Shown: piece after piece, positions 45,489 through 54,320 of the stretch
Layout: each line of letters opens with the position of its first letter
How positions within the stretch are numbered: the stretch's first letter is position 1
Assembly: GCF_002836055.1 (NCBI RefSeq)
Contig: NZ_PJBS01000348.1
Span: 115,447 to 179,446 of the forward strand
Reading direction: 5' to 3'
DNA length: 64,000 bases
Source: Psychroflexus sp. MES1-P1E
GTDB taxonomy: Bacteria > Bacteroidota > Bacteroidia > Flavobacteriales > Flavobacteriaceae
Made by a program: the position numbers and the translations under genes
Notes under the pieces: model-generated
Told to the model about the DNA's origin: nothing
Seen by the model: the letters and a program-made list of their open reading frames with translations, nothing else
The model's database searches: none

Positions 45489-47987
45489 TTATTTCTTAAA
45501 ATACTTTTGCATTAACGCAAGTAATTTATGTTTGTTAATCGGTTTTGAAATAAAATCATTACAACCTGCTTCAATTGCGCTTTCGTCGTTACTAGACAGA
45601 ATTAGACCTGTCTGAGCTATTATAATGACCTCTTTATTAAATTGTCGGATTAGTCGAGTTGCTTCATCCCCATTTAGTTCAGGCATCTGCATATCCATCA
45701 GAATTAAATCAATATCAGGATTATTATGGAAAATATCTACCGCCTCAACACCAGTTCTTGCTCTAAATACTTTTTCACTGCCGTTTTTAACCATAAATGA
45801 CAAAAGCATTCCCGATATTTCATCGTCCTCGGCGATTAATATTTTCAATCCAGAAACTTCGGGATTAACCTTTCCATTATATTTTGCCGACCAATCTTCA
45901 TCTTTAGATAAAAAATTTGCTTCAAGTTCTGAACGGTATGGCAGTGTGAAGTAAAATGTTGACCCTTTTCCTTCTTCGCTCTCAACCCAAATTTTTCCAC
46001 CAAGCAGCTCCACATATGCTTTAGAAATCGACAAGCCTAAGCCTGCTCCTTGGTAGGCCATTTCACCAGAAACATCAGCTTGTATAAAACGAGAAAATAT
46101 AGACGAATGTCTGTCTTTCGGAATCCCAATACCCGTATCTTTTACATAAAATTCCAATTCTGAAGACTCTTTTTTTGTTCTTAACCGATATCCTAATTCT
46201 ATTGTTCCTTCACGCGTAAATTTAATAGCATTTTTAACAATATTAGTAAGAATACCATAGATTTTCTCACTGTCTGACTGAATATAAGCTTTTTTCCCTT
46301 TCAAGGGTTTTTTGATTAAAAAACGAATTCCTTTTCCTTCAATCTCTAGTTTAAAAAAGGAATGGATAAAACTAATTTGCTGGTTAATATCCGTTTCCTG
46401 AGTGTTAACTTCAATTAGCCCCGATTCTATTTTAGAGAGACTAACAATATCATTCAAAATATTGAGCATGCGTTGACCGCTCTCTTCGATGATGCCAATG
46501 TATTCGCGCTGTGTTTCTCCGGTTAGACTAGGTTCTTTTAATAATTCGGCAAAACCAAGTATGCCATTCATTGGTGTCCGTATCTCGTGACTCATATTCG
46601 CTAAAAAAGCTGATTTTAAGCGGTCCGATTCTTCAGCTTGCTCTTTGGCAATGATTAACTCTTTTGCATGTTTTTCCTTTTCTTCGTTTTGAAAGAGGAG
46701 CTCTTTGTTAGCAATAATTAACTCTTTAGCTTTTTCAGCCGTAATATCCCGTGCAGCAGCAAAGACACCTAGCACACTGCCTTTATCATCCTTATACACT
46801 GATGCATTGTACAACACTTCAGTTAATTTTCCATTTTTATGACGTATAGTAAGTGGATAATCTGAAACAAATCCTTTTTCAAAAACCTTTTTATATCCTT
46901 CACTAGCTTTTTTAGGTTGGATAAAATAATCAGAGAAATCAGTTCCAATTAATTTCTTTCTCGATACTCCAGTTACTTTTACTGATGCTTCATTTATATC
47001 TGTGATTTTTCCTTCAGGAGAAATAGTAACAAGTGGGTCTAGTGATGCTTCAATTAAACTACGTGCATACTGAGAAGCTTGTTTTTGTGCTGTAATATCT
47101 CGTGCAGCAGCAAAGACACCTAACACATTGCCTTTTTCATCCTTATACACTGATGCATTGTACAATACGTCTGTTAATTTTCCATTTTGATGGTGGATGG
47201 TAAGCGGAAAATCTGAAACAAATCCTTTGTCAAAAACCTGTTTGTATCCATCACGTGCTTTTTTGGGTTCAGTAAAATAATCAGAGAAATCAGTTCCAAT
47301 TAATTTTTCTCTTGGCACTCCGGTTGCTTTTACTGATGCTTCATTAACATCTGTAATTTTTCCTTCAGGAGAAATGGTAACAAGCGGGTCGAGTGATGCT
47401 TCAATTAAACTACGTGCATACTGAGAAGCTCGTTTTTGTGCTGTAATATCTCGTGCAGCAGCAAAGATTCCCAGTACGTTGCCTTTATCGTCTTTATACA
47501 CTGATGCATTAAACAATACGTCTGTTAATTTTCCATTTTGATGGTAGATGGTAAGCGGAAAATCTGAAACAAATCCTTTGTCAAAAACCTCTTTGTATCC
47601 ATCACGCGCTTTTTCGGGTTCAGTAGAATAATCAAAGAAATCAGTTCCAATTAATTTCTTTCTTGATATCCCCGTTAATTTTATTGATGCCTCATTTATA
47701 TCTGTGATTTTTCCTTCAGGAGAGATGGTAACGAGTGGGTCGAGTGATGCTTCAATTAAACTACGTGCATACTGAGAAGCTCGTTTGACAGAATTACTGA
47801 ATGCTTCAAGTTCTTTATGCTCAATTTCCCATTTTTCTTTCTCTTTGTTTTGAAAAGCAAGTTTTTTGTTTGCGATTTTCAATTCTGCTACAAGTGTTTC
47901 TTTTAGAGCCTTTAAAGAATCATTCTCTTTAAGTAAGATTTGAAACTCGGCTAAGAGTTCTTTCTTGGTTTTGCCCTGAATGTCCAT
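45489..47987 (-). CDS. Hybrid sensor histidine kinase with three PAS repeats
   Basis: 832 residues, no membrane helix. A coiled coil (about 10-65) is followed by three nearly identical 117-residue PAS/PAC units (about 69-185, 186-302, 303-419), each beginning RASQYARSLIEASLDPLVTI or a close variant. A second coiled coil leads to HisKA (His467 in NMSHEIRTP). HATPase_c has the N-box (NIVKNAIKFT), DTGIGIP and GAGLGLSISKAYVE. A C-terminal receiver has Asp765 (LILMDMQMPE). It is intact and cytoplasmic. No cognate output gene is adjacent. Confidence 0.93.
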   Translation of the reverse strand: MDIQGKTKKELLAEFQILLKENDSLKALKETLVAELKIANKKLAFQNKEKEKWEIEHKELEAFSNSVKRASQYARSLIEASLDPLVTISPEGKITDINEASIKLTGISRKKLIGTDFFDYSTEPEKARDGYKEVFDKGFVSDFPLTIYHQNGKLTDVLFNASVYKDDKGNVLGIFAAARDITAQKRASQYARSLIEASLDPLVTISPEGKITDVNEASVKATGVPREKLIGTDFSDYFTEPKKARDGYKQVFDKGFVSDFPLTIHHQNGKLTDVLYNASVYKDEKGNVLGVFAAARDITAQKQASQYARSLIEASLDPLVTISPEGKITDINEASVKVTGVSRKKLIGTDFSDYFIQPKKASEGYKKVFEKGFVSDYPLTIRHKNGKLTEVLYNASVYKDDKGSVLGVFAAARDITAEKAKELIIANKELLFQNEEKEKHAKELIIAKEQAEESDRLKSAFLANMSHEIRTPMNGILGFAELLKEPSLTGETQREYIGIIEESGQRMLNILNDIVSLSKIESGLIEVNTQETDINQQISFIHSFFKLEIEGKGIRFLIKKPLKGKKAYIQSDSEKIYGILTNIVKNAIKFTREGTIELGYRLRTKKESSELEFYVKDTGIGIPKDRHSSIFSRFIQADVSGEMAYQGAGLGLSISKAYVELLGGKIWVESEEGKGSTFYFTLPYRSELEANFLSKDEDWSAKYNGKVNPEVSGLKILIAEDDEISGMLLSFMVKNGSEKVFRARTGVEAVDIFHNNPDIDLILMDMQMPELNGDEATRLIRQFNKEVIIIAQTGLILSSNDESAIEAGCNDFISKPINKHKLLALMQKYFKK
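46735..47785 (-). repeat. Three tandem 351-bp direct repeats inside the kinase gene
   Basis: The DNA coding for the PAS units repeats every 351 bases (117 codons), e.g. ctacgtgcatactgagaagct recurs at about 47060, 47410 and 47760. The copies are highly alike at DNA level, which implies recent duplication or ongoing gene conversion. Confidence 0.9.
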
Positions 47988-49051
47988 AATAATATTTTTT
48001 TAAATAGATAAATTTCTATATGTCGAGATTCTTTTAGCAATAGCTATAACGACGGGGGCTAAACAACGGCAATTTCCAAAATTCATTTCCTGATTTTCTT
48101 TCGAGTAAAGAATAAATTTTTAAAAACAGAATTGGTATTATTTATTTAGGACCTCTTGTTGGCCATTCTTTTTTATCAAATCGCTAATAATAATTTAATG
48201 ACATGAATAAGTCGCCATAGCAATCCAATTAATGATTCTCTTTAAAACTAGTTCATCTAGGCACAAGATAATTACCATCTGATTTATTCCTGAAATAAAT
48301 CCAGTCAAGCGCTAAGGCTAAAAAAGTTGATTCTTTCGTCGATAATTTTATTTCCAAATTCGCTTGGTACACGTTATGTAAGTTTTCATGCAAACAAATA
48401 GATTCTTTATTCATGAAAAAATGTTGTTAAATCCTTTCAGCCGTTATTCCCTAGTAAAATATAATCTTCCCCTATTTTTGATCATTGGGCAGAAGATCGA
48501 AGATATTTTTAGTGCTATTTTTCAATCTACCAATAAATCTTTCCATCTACTTTTTTTAGTCTGTATTTTCAGTTATATACAAACCTAATGTTCGTTTTTT
48601 AGTCTAATTCAGACACCAGTTTTATTGTCTAAATCGAAATTACGTTAATTTTGTAAACCAGTTGCATTCTATAATACGCTTATTATCAACACTAGGGGTG
48701 CTTCGCTAAATAACTTGCGTGGCTCTACATTAGAATTATAGATACTAATATACACAAAGTGATCCAATAGTTATCAGATCACTTTTAGAGGCCAAACGGC
48801 AGTAAAGGATATAGATTTATTAATCTATAAGTAATTTCTTGAAATAAAAACCCGCACAGAATTAAGACGTGTTACTCATATTCTGTAACCTTCTGATAGC
48901 GTATATTGTTTAAGTATAAAGGCCGTGACGGAGTATTCACTGATTCTCTTTTTTTTTTTTTATAGAAATTAATCTTGGTCACAACATTTAGACGCATCTG
49001 TTACTGGAGAACGTCAGATCATCTGCCAAACAGAACAACCGAAATAATTTA
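47988..49051. other. Gene-free interval upstream of the kinase
   Basis: About 1060 bases with no reading frame that looks coding. A weak terminator-like hairpin (aagtgatc ... gatcactt) lies near 48757-48790, and a long T run lies near 48950. The kinase promoter should be at the left end; no TAnnTTTG stands out. Confidence 0.5.
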
Positions 49052-49231
49052 TAACATTAAATTAATAATGTCGTATAAATAAGTTGAATTATTTATTTGA
49101 TTGATTGAAGTTAAAAATAATGAGTGTAGCTTTAGTTATTGTAATTATTTTAGACAAAAGCAGACAAAAAAAGCCTGTACCGAAATGAATTCGGTACAGG
49201 CTTTTTTTGAAAGATTATAGGTTTAAATTGT
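49052..49231 (-). repeat. MITE copy E (180 bp) containing a terminator hairpin
   Basis: It has both inverted repeats (ttaataatgtcgtataaat on the left, attataggtttaaattg on the right), a TA at the left edge and TG at the right. The conserved core is present as aaaataatgagtgtagctttagtta. It also contains the 43-bp perfect hairpin listed separately. Confidence 0.8.
49166..49208. terminator. Perfect 19-bp stem hairpin inside MITE copy E
   Basis: AAAAAAAGCCTGTACCGAA and its exact complement enclose a five-base loop. With seven A before and seven T after the GC part, it is an ideal bidirectional intrinsic terminator. One arm is also traceable in copies B and D, so the hairpin arose within the element family. 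Confidence 0.85.
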
Positions 49232-49262
49232 TGTAAGAAATAGAACATGTTTGAGGTTCCGT

Positions 49263-49845
49263 TACTAGTTAAAACTAAAAGGAGTCATGCCTTTTTTTGA
49301 AACTCGACCGAATGTAAAGATTGATATCTTGTTGTACAAAACTGCCTATGCGATAAAAAACGTTTCCTTGCAGTTCTTTATATTTTGGTTTTTTCGTAAT
49401 AATATTGATGACTTCACCCAGAGCTTCAGAACCGTAAAGACTGCTCGAAGGTCCTTTTACCACCTAAATCTGTTTTATATTGACCACCGTAAGCCCTCTC
49501 AAATCAAAATTTCCTGCACTTCTACACATAAGTGGCACTCTATCTATAAGAATCAAAATATAACCTGATGAGATCCCTTGAATTTGTAAACCTTCAAAAC
49601 CCTTTCATCGGCCACGATTATAATTACTGTTTGCTCGCTTAATATTTCATCCAAGCGAATTGTAGTCTATTGTAAAAAAATTAAAATTAAAGTGACTGGC
49701 AATGATAAAGATGAAGGTTGTCTTTCTGTACGCATAGCCGTAAGTATAACTTCCTCTAAATTATTGACTTGAGTGCTATCTACACCCTCTTAGGAAACTA
49801 CTTTCAAAAAAATAAAATAGTCAAAGTATTTATAATTAGACATTT
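49263..49845 (-). pseudogene. TonB-dependent receptor, N-terminal fragment (decayed paralogue)
   Basis: It matches the intact receptor at 52.1-54.2 kb over its first roughly 190 codons. The plug part VKGPSSSLYGSEALGEVINII and LQGNVFYRIGSFVQQDINL is still open (49275-49463), but upstream stops and indels break the rest (signal peptide to plug). It ends at about 49263, so the barrel is absent. Similarity continues past the start into the promoter (to about 49925), including the caaatat element. It is a remnant of a second copy of the haem/iron locus. Confidence 0.85.
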
Positions 49846-49988
49846 ACACTTCACTTTATTTATAACTAATCTTAATAGAGTTCAAATATCTGTATTATTA
49901 TTATTTAGATTTAATGAAAATAATCATTTTTGTAGAGACTTTTAAATCTGTACTTAACATATTAATTAAAAATTCAATACTTATTAAA

Positions 49989-51094
49989 ATGAAAAAGGAA
50001 TTACTTCCAATCGTATTATTTGCCATGTCAACAAGCGTGATTTCGTGTCATGTTCCAATGATGATGATAAAACTACATTATCAGATAACAGCTTAGACCG
50101 TGATGATGTAGTATCCAATTATTCGGCCATCATATTAAAAAATTATCAAGATGCACAGGCTGACGCACAAGCCTCGAAAACAGCCATCAACACCTTTATA
50201 TCTAAACCTACACAAGCGGCTTTTGAAGTGGCTAAACAGGCTTGGCTTACTGCGAGAGAAAGTTACGGACCTTCAGAGGCTTACCGTTTCGCAAACGGCC
50301 CTATAGATTCTGGAGATACAGAGGAAATTGAGGGGTTATTGAACTCTTGGCCCCTTGACTAGGCTTATGTTGATTATGTGGATGGTAATGCCAACTCGGG
50401 CATCATTAATAATCCTACAGATTTTCCAACCCTTACAAAAGAGACCTTGGCAAGCCAGAACGGTGAAGGTGGAGAAGAAAATATATCCATAGGATACCAC
50501 GCCATTGAATTTTTGCTCTGGGAACAAGACTTAACAAACCCCGATTCAAACCAACCAGGTCTGCGCCCTTTTACAGATTTTGTAGATGGTGGCACCGCGA
50601 ACAATGCTGTATTTAGATCTTTGTGCAGAACTTGTTGTTGACCATCTCCAAGTAATAATAAACGAATGGTCAGGACCTTACAAAGAAAAATTTCTGGCAC
50701 AAGACACCAATACTTCTTTAAAAGAACTTATTGATGGTATTGCAGAGCTTTCCAGAAGCGATTTGGCCATTGAACGTATGGCGGTAGCACTCCAAAACCA
50801 AGACCAAGAAGATAAACACTCTTGTTTTAGTGATAATCCCCATAGAGATATCCGCTTGAATTTAGCAGGGATAGTAAATGTATTTAAAGGAATCTACGGC
50901 ACCATAAATGGCCGCTCTTTAAAAGAAATTATCGAGGAAGCTGATAGTGCCCTTGCCCTTAAATTAGATAATCTGTTGACCGAAGCCCAGAGTAAAGTCG
51001 AGGCAACTGCCGTTCCGTTTGACCTTGCTATTTCTGGGGGTGCATCATCTGCAGAAGGAGCCAAGGTTCAAGAGGCTGTTCAATCAAGTGTAAT
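49989..51094 (+). pseudogene. Imelysin-family lipoprotein, broken in three places
   Basis: Imelysins (IrpA-like) are surface or periplasmic iron-uptake proteins. The signal peptide MKKELLPIVLFAMSTSVISC is followed by a frameshift right at the lipobox; the next frame gives SNDDDKTTLSDNS, the expected export signal. A TAG at 50360 replaces Glu in LNSWPLD(E)AYVDYVDG. A third lesion near 50600 shifts the frame within TANN/AVF. The GxHxxE motif is present as IGYHAIEFLLWEQD. The C-terminus stops at the junction with a truncated T9SS gene near 51090. Confidence 0.87.
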
Positions 51095-51310
51095 ATTACC
51101 GTAAGTTGGATTTGGATAAACTGAAAAGCGTATTGAACTATTTCCAATCTTTTCTTCTGACATTATAATTGGAGCGTTTTCTTTAAATCGTTTTATTTGA
51201 TTACCTGTATTATCGCAATTAAAATAAACAAGTTCTGGAACTGGTGTTTTCTCTTGAGAAAATAGTTGCAAAGAAAAAAGAAAGATGAACAATAAAATTA
51301 TTTTTTTCAT
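51080..51310 (-). pseudogene. Truncated T9SS-sorted secreted protein
   Basis: 76 codons. The signal peptide MKKIILLFIFLFSLQLFSQ is intact, and the frame reaches SIRFSVYPNPTYGNITLD, the beginning of a type A T9SS sorting domain (YPNPxxGxxxLD). It then ends where about 60 more residues are expected. The end coincides with the end of the broken imelysin gene from the other side, so a rearrangement point lies at about 51080-51100. Confidence 0.75.
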
Positions 51311-51415
51311 AACGGTTGGTTATTTTTTTTTGTAAAATTCACACTACAAGATTTATCTAAAAGCATAAAAAAAATTAAACACTAACTTAAAGTCATTAAA
51401 ATGAGACCTAATGTC

Positions 51416-51448
51416 AAAAAAAAAAGCCCATCCATTACAGATGAGCTT
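51416..51448 (-). terminator. Terminator of hmuY operon
   Basis: On the - strand, AAGCTCATC pairs with GATGGGCTT (one wobble) around a seven-base loop and is followed by about ten T. It lies 24 bases after the HmuY stop. Confidence 0.88.
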
Positions 51449-51471
51449 CCTTGTCGAACTAAATAAATAAT

Positions 51472-52110
51472 TTATTCTAAAGAAGTCTCGCCCACATTCG
51501 GATTATACTCATAATTAAAAGTGTAATATCGACCTGCATCAGTTTGTGGGTCTGGATTTGCAGGGGCATTTTCATAATAACTTAAGATTTCCACTTTTGC
51601 ATAGTTTCCTGCTGTGGTTTTAAAGACTAAGATTTTTCCAGGAATAGGCGTAATGATATTTACCTGCGGATTATAATTATACCATCCGTTATCGCTACCT
51701 GTTGGGATGGCAAATGACGCATTTGCATCTTGGGCAAATGTTAGTCCTTCCGCAGTTGTTACGCTTGCAAAAGTTCCCGTTGCGATAGTTGCACCAGCTT
51801 CGCCCGTTCGCACAGGCTCATCGTCCGTACCCGAAACAGTACCGCCATTGACGGCAATTGTTGTTCCTCTAAAGGCAATATCCCAATCGGTATCGCTGGT
51901 AGTTTCTGCACCCGTTTCAAAGTCAAACTTTGCGAAATCGCCACCTACGGGTTGTCCTTGACCACCAGTTTGAGGTGCAAAGAGATTGCTGACTTGTTCT
52001 GATTGAACTGGGTCTGGCGTTGGTATATTATCATCGTCGCTACTGCACGAAGCAAATCCTATAAATAATATTGCTACTGTTAGTGTTTGTAATGTTTTCA
52101 TTGTTGTCAT
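51472..52110 (-). CDS. HmuY-family haem-binding lipoprotein
   Basis: 212 residues (or 209 from the ATG at 52101). The signal peptide ends in FIGFASC with SSDDDNIP after it, so it is a surface-exposed lipoprotein. The HmuY fold is indicated by DTDWDIAFRGTTIAVNGG, FKTTAGNYAKVEILSYY and a final YTFNYEYNPN. HmuY proteins capture haem and pass it to a TonB receptor. Here it is directly downstream of such a receptor (17 bases), forming a two-gene operon. Confidence 0.88.
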   Translation of the reverse strand: MTTMKTLQTLTVAILFIGFASCSSDDDNIPTPDPVQSEQVSNLFAPQTGGQGQPVGGDFAKFDFETGAETTSDTDWDIAFRGTTIAVNGGTVSGTDDEPVRTGEAGATIATGTFASVTTAEGLTFAQDANASFAIPTGSDNGWYNYNPQVNIITPIPGKILVFKTTAGNYAKVEILSYYENAPANPDPQTDAGRYYTFNYEYNPNVGETSLE

Positions 52111-52127
52111 TTTGATTGTATTTAAAG

Positions 52128-54209
52128 TTAAAATTGATAATTGAGTTTAATGTATCCTTGGATTCCCGGTAACGTTGGGATGTTATTGTCCGTATAGTCC
52201 AGCAAGTTGTTTGCCCCTACCTGTAAAGTAAAATCTTCGTAAAAGATTTTGCTGGCCGCTATATTTGCTGTTAAAAAACCATCGATGAAACTGGTGTCAT
52301 AAGAATCGATAAGCCCATTTCCATTAGTGTCAAACTGGGCATATTTGCTACGGTAAAGAAGTCTTAGATTAATGTTCGCTTTCGCGGAAGCGATATCGTA
52401 AAAAACCTTGAAGTTGGCATTGTGCCGTGAGCGGTTCACGAGCCCGAAATAATCGGACTGCGTGACCGCCACGGTCTGATTTGTTGCCGGGTCGCGGGCA
52501 AATACCTGACCATTTTCTACATCTTGTTGTTTCTTTTTATCGTAGGCGTACAAAAGCTGGTAGCCTGCACTCAAGTTTATGGCGTCATTAATTTTATAAC
52601 CTGTGTTGATTTCAAATCCCGTGGTGTAGATTTCATCGAAATTGACATAGCTGAACACATTTTGACCGTTTGTCTTTCTGGCGATAATGCGGGTATCAAT
52701 AAGGTTTTTAATATCGTTTCTGAAGAAATTCAGCTCACTGTTCCATTTCCCTTCTTTAAACGTAAAGCCCAAGTTATAGCCTACGGAACTTTCAGCTTCT
52801 AACGGATTGTTTAAGTCATCTTCCGAAACTACCACATCAAGAATTTGTCCTTGTTCTTGAAGCTCTTGTAATTTTTCCAAAGCCACATTATAACCCAGAA
52901 CCGTATAACCAACTGCCGAATTGGTAAAGTCAAAATATAACTGTCTAAAGTCTGGTGCCTTAAAACCATAGCCTACCGAACCTTTTACAGCGAATGCATC
53001 GGTCAACTTATAGCGCATGGCCAGTTTGGGACTAAATTGATTACTATATTCTGAATGATTATCAAAACGTGCCCCTGCAATCACATTCAATCGCTCTATG
53101 GGATTTACATCGTATTGCGCATAGATATATTGCGAATTGAAACTCACAGTCTCATCAAAAAATGTCCTGTCCAACTGGTCGTACTGTAAGCCAAGACCTG
53201 CGGTAATTGTTCCCGCTTTAGCGAAAGCGTAACTTCCACGGATTTCAGGGCGTAATAATTTTTGGTCAAAATCACTATCGCTCAACACATCATCAGAAAT
53301 TGGGTCAGCAAGTCGTTCATTAGCGGTATAATTGGTGTAATAAAATTCGTAAGAGGTAGTGAATTTTTCGTTCCATTTTTGGTCAAGCCTTGCGTGGGCG
53401 TTCCATTCCCGTTCCTTACTATCGCCTTCAAATTGCACATCGTTAAATGTAAATCCGGCATCCTGCACTTGGTCATAAAATCGAGCCGAAGTGAACAGAG
53501 ATAATTTGTCATTAAAGTCATAGTAAACCCGTCCGTTTACTGTATAGTTTTCAAAAGGATTTACCGTTTGCCCTTCTAAATCAGGGTTTAAGTCATAACC
53601 TTCACTTGAAAAACGGTTTGCAAAAAAGCCATATCGTAATTTCTTGAAACGTTGCTTTATATCCATATTGATGTCCTGTTGCGTAAAACTGCCGATGCGA
53701 TAAGAAACGTTTCCTTGCAGTTCTTCAGATTTTGGTTTTTCCGTAATAATATTGATGACACCGCCCAAAGCTTCAGAACCATAAAGACTGCTCGATGGGC
53801 CTTTTACCACTTCAATATGCTTGATATTCCCAACCGTCAACCTGCTCAAATCAAAATTTCCAGCACTTCTTCCTACGAGTGGTACTCCATCTATGAGTAT
53901 CAAAATATAATCTGATGCGATACCTTGAATTTGTACACCTTCAAAACCGCTTTCATCACTCACGGTTATAATTCCTGTTTGCTCATTAAGTATTTCATTC
54001 AAACGAATCGTACCTGATTGTAAAATTTTCTTTTTTGAGATTAAAGTAACAGGTAATGGCAGGGAAGAAAGTTGTCTTTCTGTGCGTGTTGCAGTTAAGA
54101 TAATTTCCTCTAATTTATTGACTTTCGTACTATCTGCCACTTTTTGAGAAAGCCCTTTTGAGAAAGATAAAATAGTTAAAGTGCTAATTATAAGCTGTTT
54201 GTAGGTCAT
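52128..54209 (-). CDS. TonB-dependent receptor (HmuR-like, haem/iron)
   Basis: 693 residues. The signal peptide ends near GLSQK. The plug (about 45-160) includes EEIILTATRTERQLSSLPLPVTLIS and VVKGPSSSLYGSEALGGVINII. A 22-strand-type barrel follows and ends GIQGYIKLNYQF. It lacks the carboxypeptidase-like N-terminal extension of SusC-type receptors, which points to metal or haem uptake. It is transcribed from the divergent promoter at 54.24 kb together with HmuY. Confidence 0.93.
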   Translation of the reverse strand: MTYKQLIISTLTILSFSKGLSQKVADSTKVNKLEEIILTATRTERQLSSLPLPVTLISKKKILQSGTIRLNEILNEQTGIITVSDESGFEGVQIQGIASDYILILIDGVPLVGRSAGNFDLSRLTVGNIKHIEVVKGPSSSLYGSEALGGVINIITEKPKSEELQGNVSYRIGSFTQQDINMDIKQRFKKLRYGFFANRFSSEGYDLNPDLEGQTVNPFENYTVNGRVYYDFNDKLSLFTSARFYDQVQDAGFTFNDVQFEGDSKEREWNAHARLDQKWNEKFTTSYEFYYTNYTANERLADPISDDVLSDSDFDQKLLRPEIRGSYAFAKAGTITAGLGLQYDQLDRTFFDETVSFNSQYIYAQYDVNPIERLNVIAGARFDNHSEYSNQFSPKLAMRYKLTDAFAVKGSVGYGFKAPDFRQLYFDFTNSAVGYTVLGYNVALEKLQELQEQGQILDVVVSEDDLNNPLEAESSVGYNLGFTFKEGKWNSELNFFRNDIKNLIDTRIIARKTNGQNVFSYVNFDEIYTTGFEINTGYKINDAINLSAGYQLLYAYDKKKQQDVENGQVFARDPATNQTVAVTQSDYFGLVNRSRHNANFKVFYDIASAKANINLRLLYRSKYAQFDTNGNGLIDSYDTSFIDGFLTANIAASKIFYEDFTLQVGANNLLDYTDNNIPTLPGIQGYIKLNYQF

Positions 54210-54237
54210 TTTATTTAGAAAGAATCTTAATAGAGTG

Positions 54238-54245
54238 CAAATATA
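54238..54245 (-). promoter_or_regulatory. Promoter of the receptor-hmuY operon
   Basis: On the - strand the sequence reads TATATTTG, a match to TAnnTTTG, 29 bases before the receptor ATG. The same element survives (caaatat on the + strand) in the decayed receptor copy at 49.88 kb. Confidence 0.6.
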
Positions 54246-54249
54246 TAAA

Positions 54250-54268
54250 TTATTCTTATTTAGAATAA
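54250..54268. promoter_or_regulatory. 19-bp palindrome between divergent promoters, candidate iron operator
   Basis: TTATTCT-TATTT-AGAATAA is a perfect 7-5-7 inverted repeat lying between the two -7 boxes, over both -33 zones. A related half (TTATTTAGAA) lies at 54211-54220. Its size and AT-rich symmetry resemble Fur-type operators. Iron or haem control is inferred. Confidence 0.55.
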
Positions 54269-54279
54269 ATAAAAATTAC

Positions 54280-54287
54280 TATTTTTG
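54280..54287 (+). promoter_or_regulatory. Promoter of the DUF6607 operon
   Basis: TATTTTTG fits TAnnTTTG. The likely transcription start near 54293 argues for translation from the ATG at 54321 rather than from 54291. Confidence 0.6.
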
Positions 54288-54320
54288 TCAATGAATTTTA
54301 AAATCAATAAATCACTGATA

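Noticed and set aside
48388-48588. 66-residue frame in the spacer upstream of the kinase
   Set aside because: Composition typical of AT-rich non-coding DNA, no convincing signal or family features.
48686-48730. aggggtgcttcgctaa, resembling the start of a TPP riboswitch
   Set aside because: The other conserved parts (CTGAGA, ACCC, the second stem) are missing and no thiamine gene follows.
48757-48790. Hairpin aagtgatc/gatcactt
   Set aside because: The stem is good, but no gene ends nearby; mentioned only in the spacer entry.
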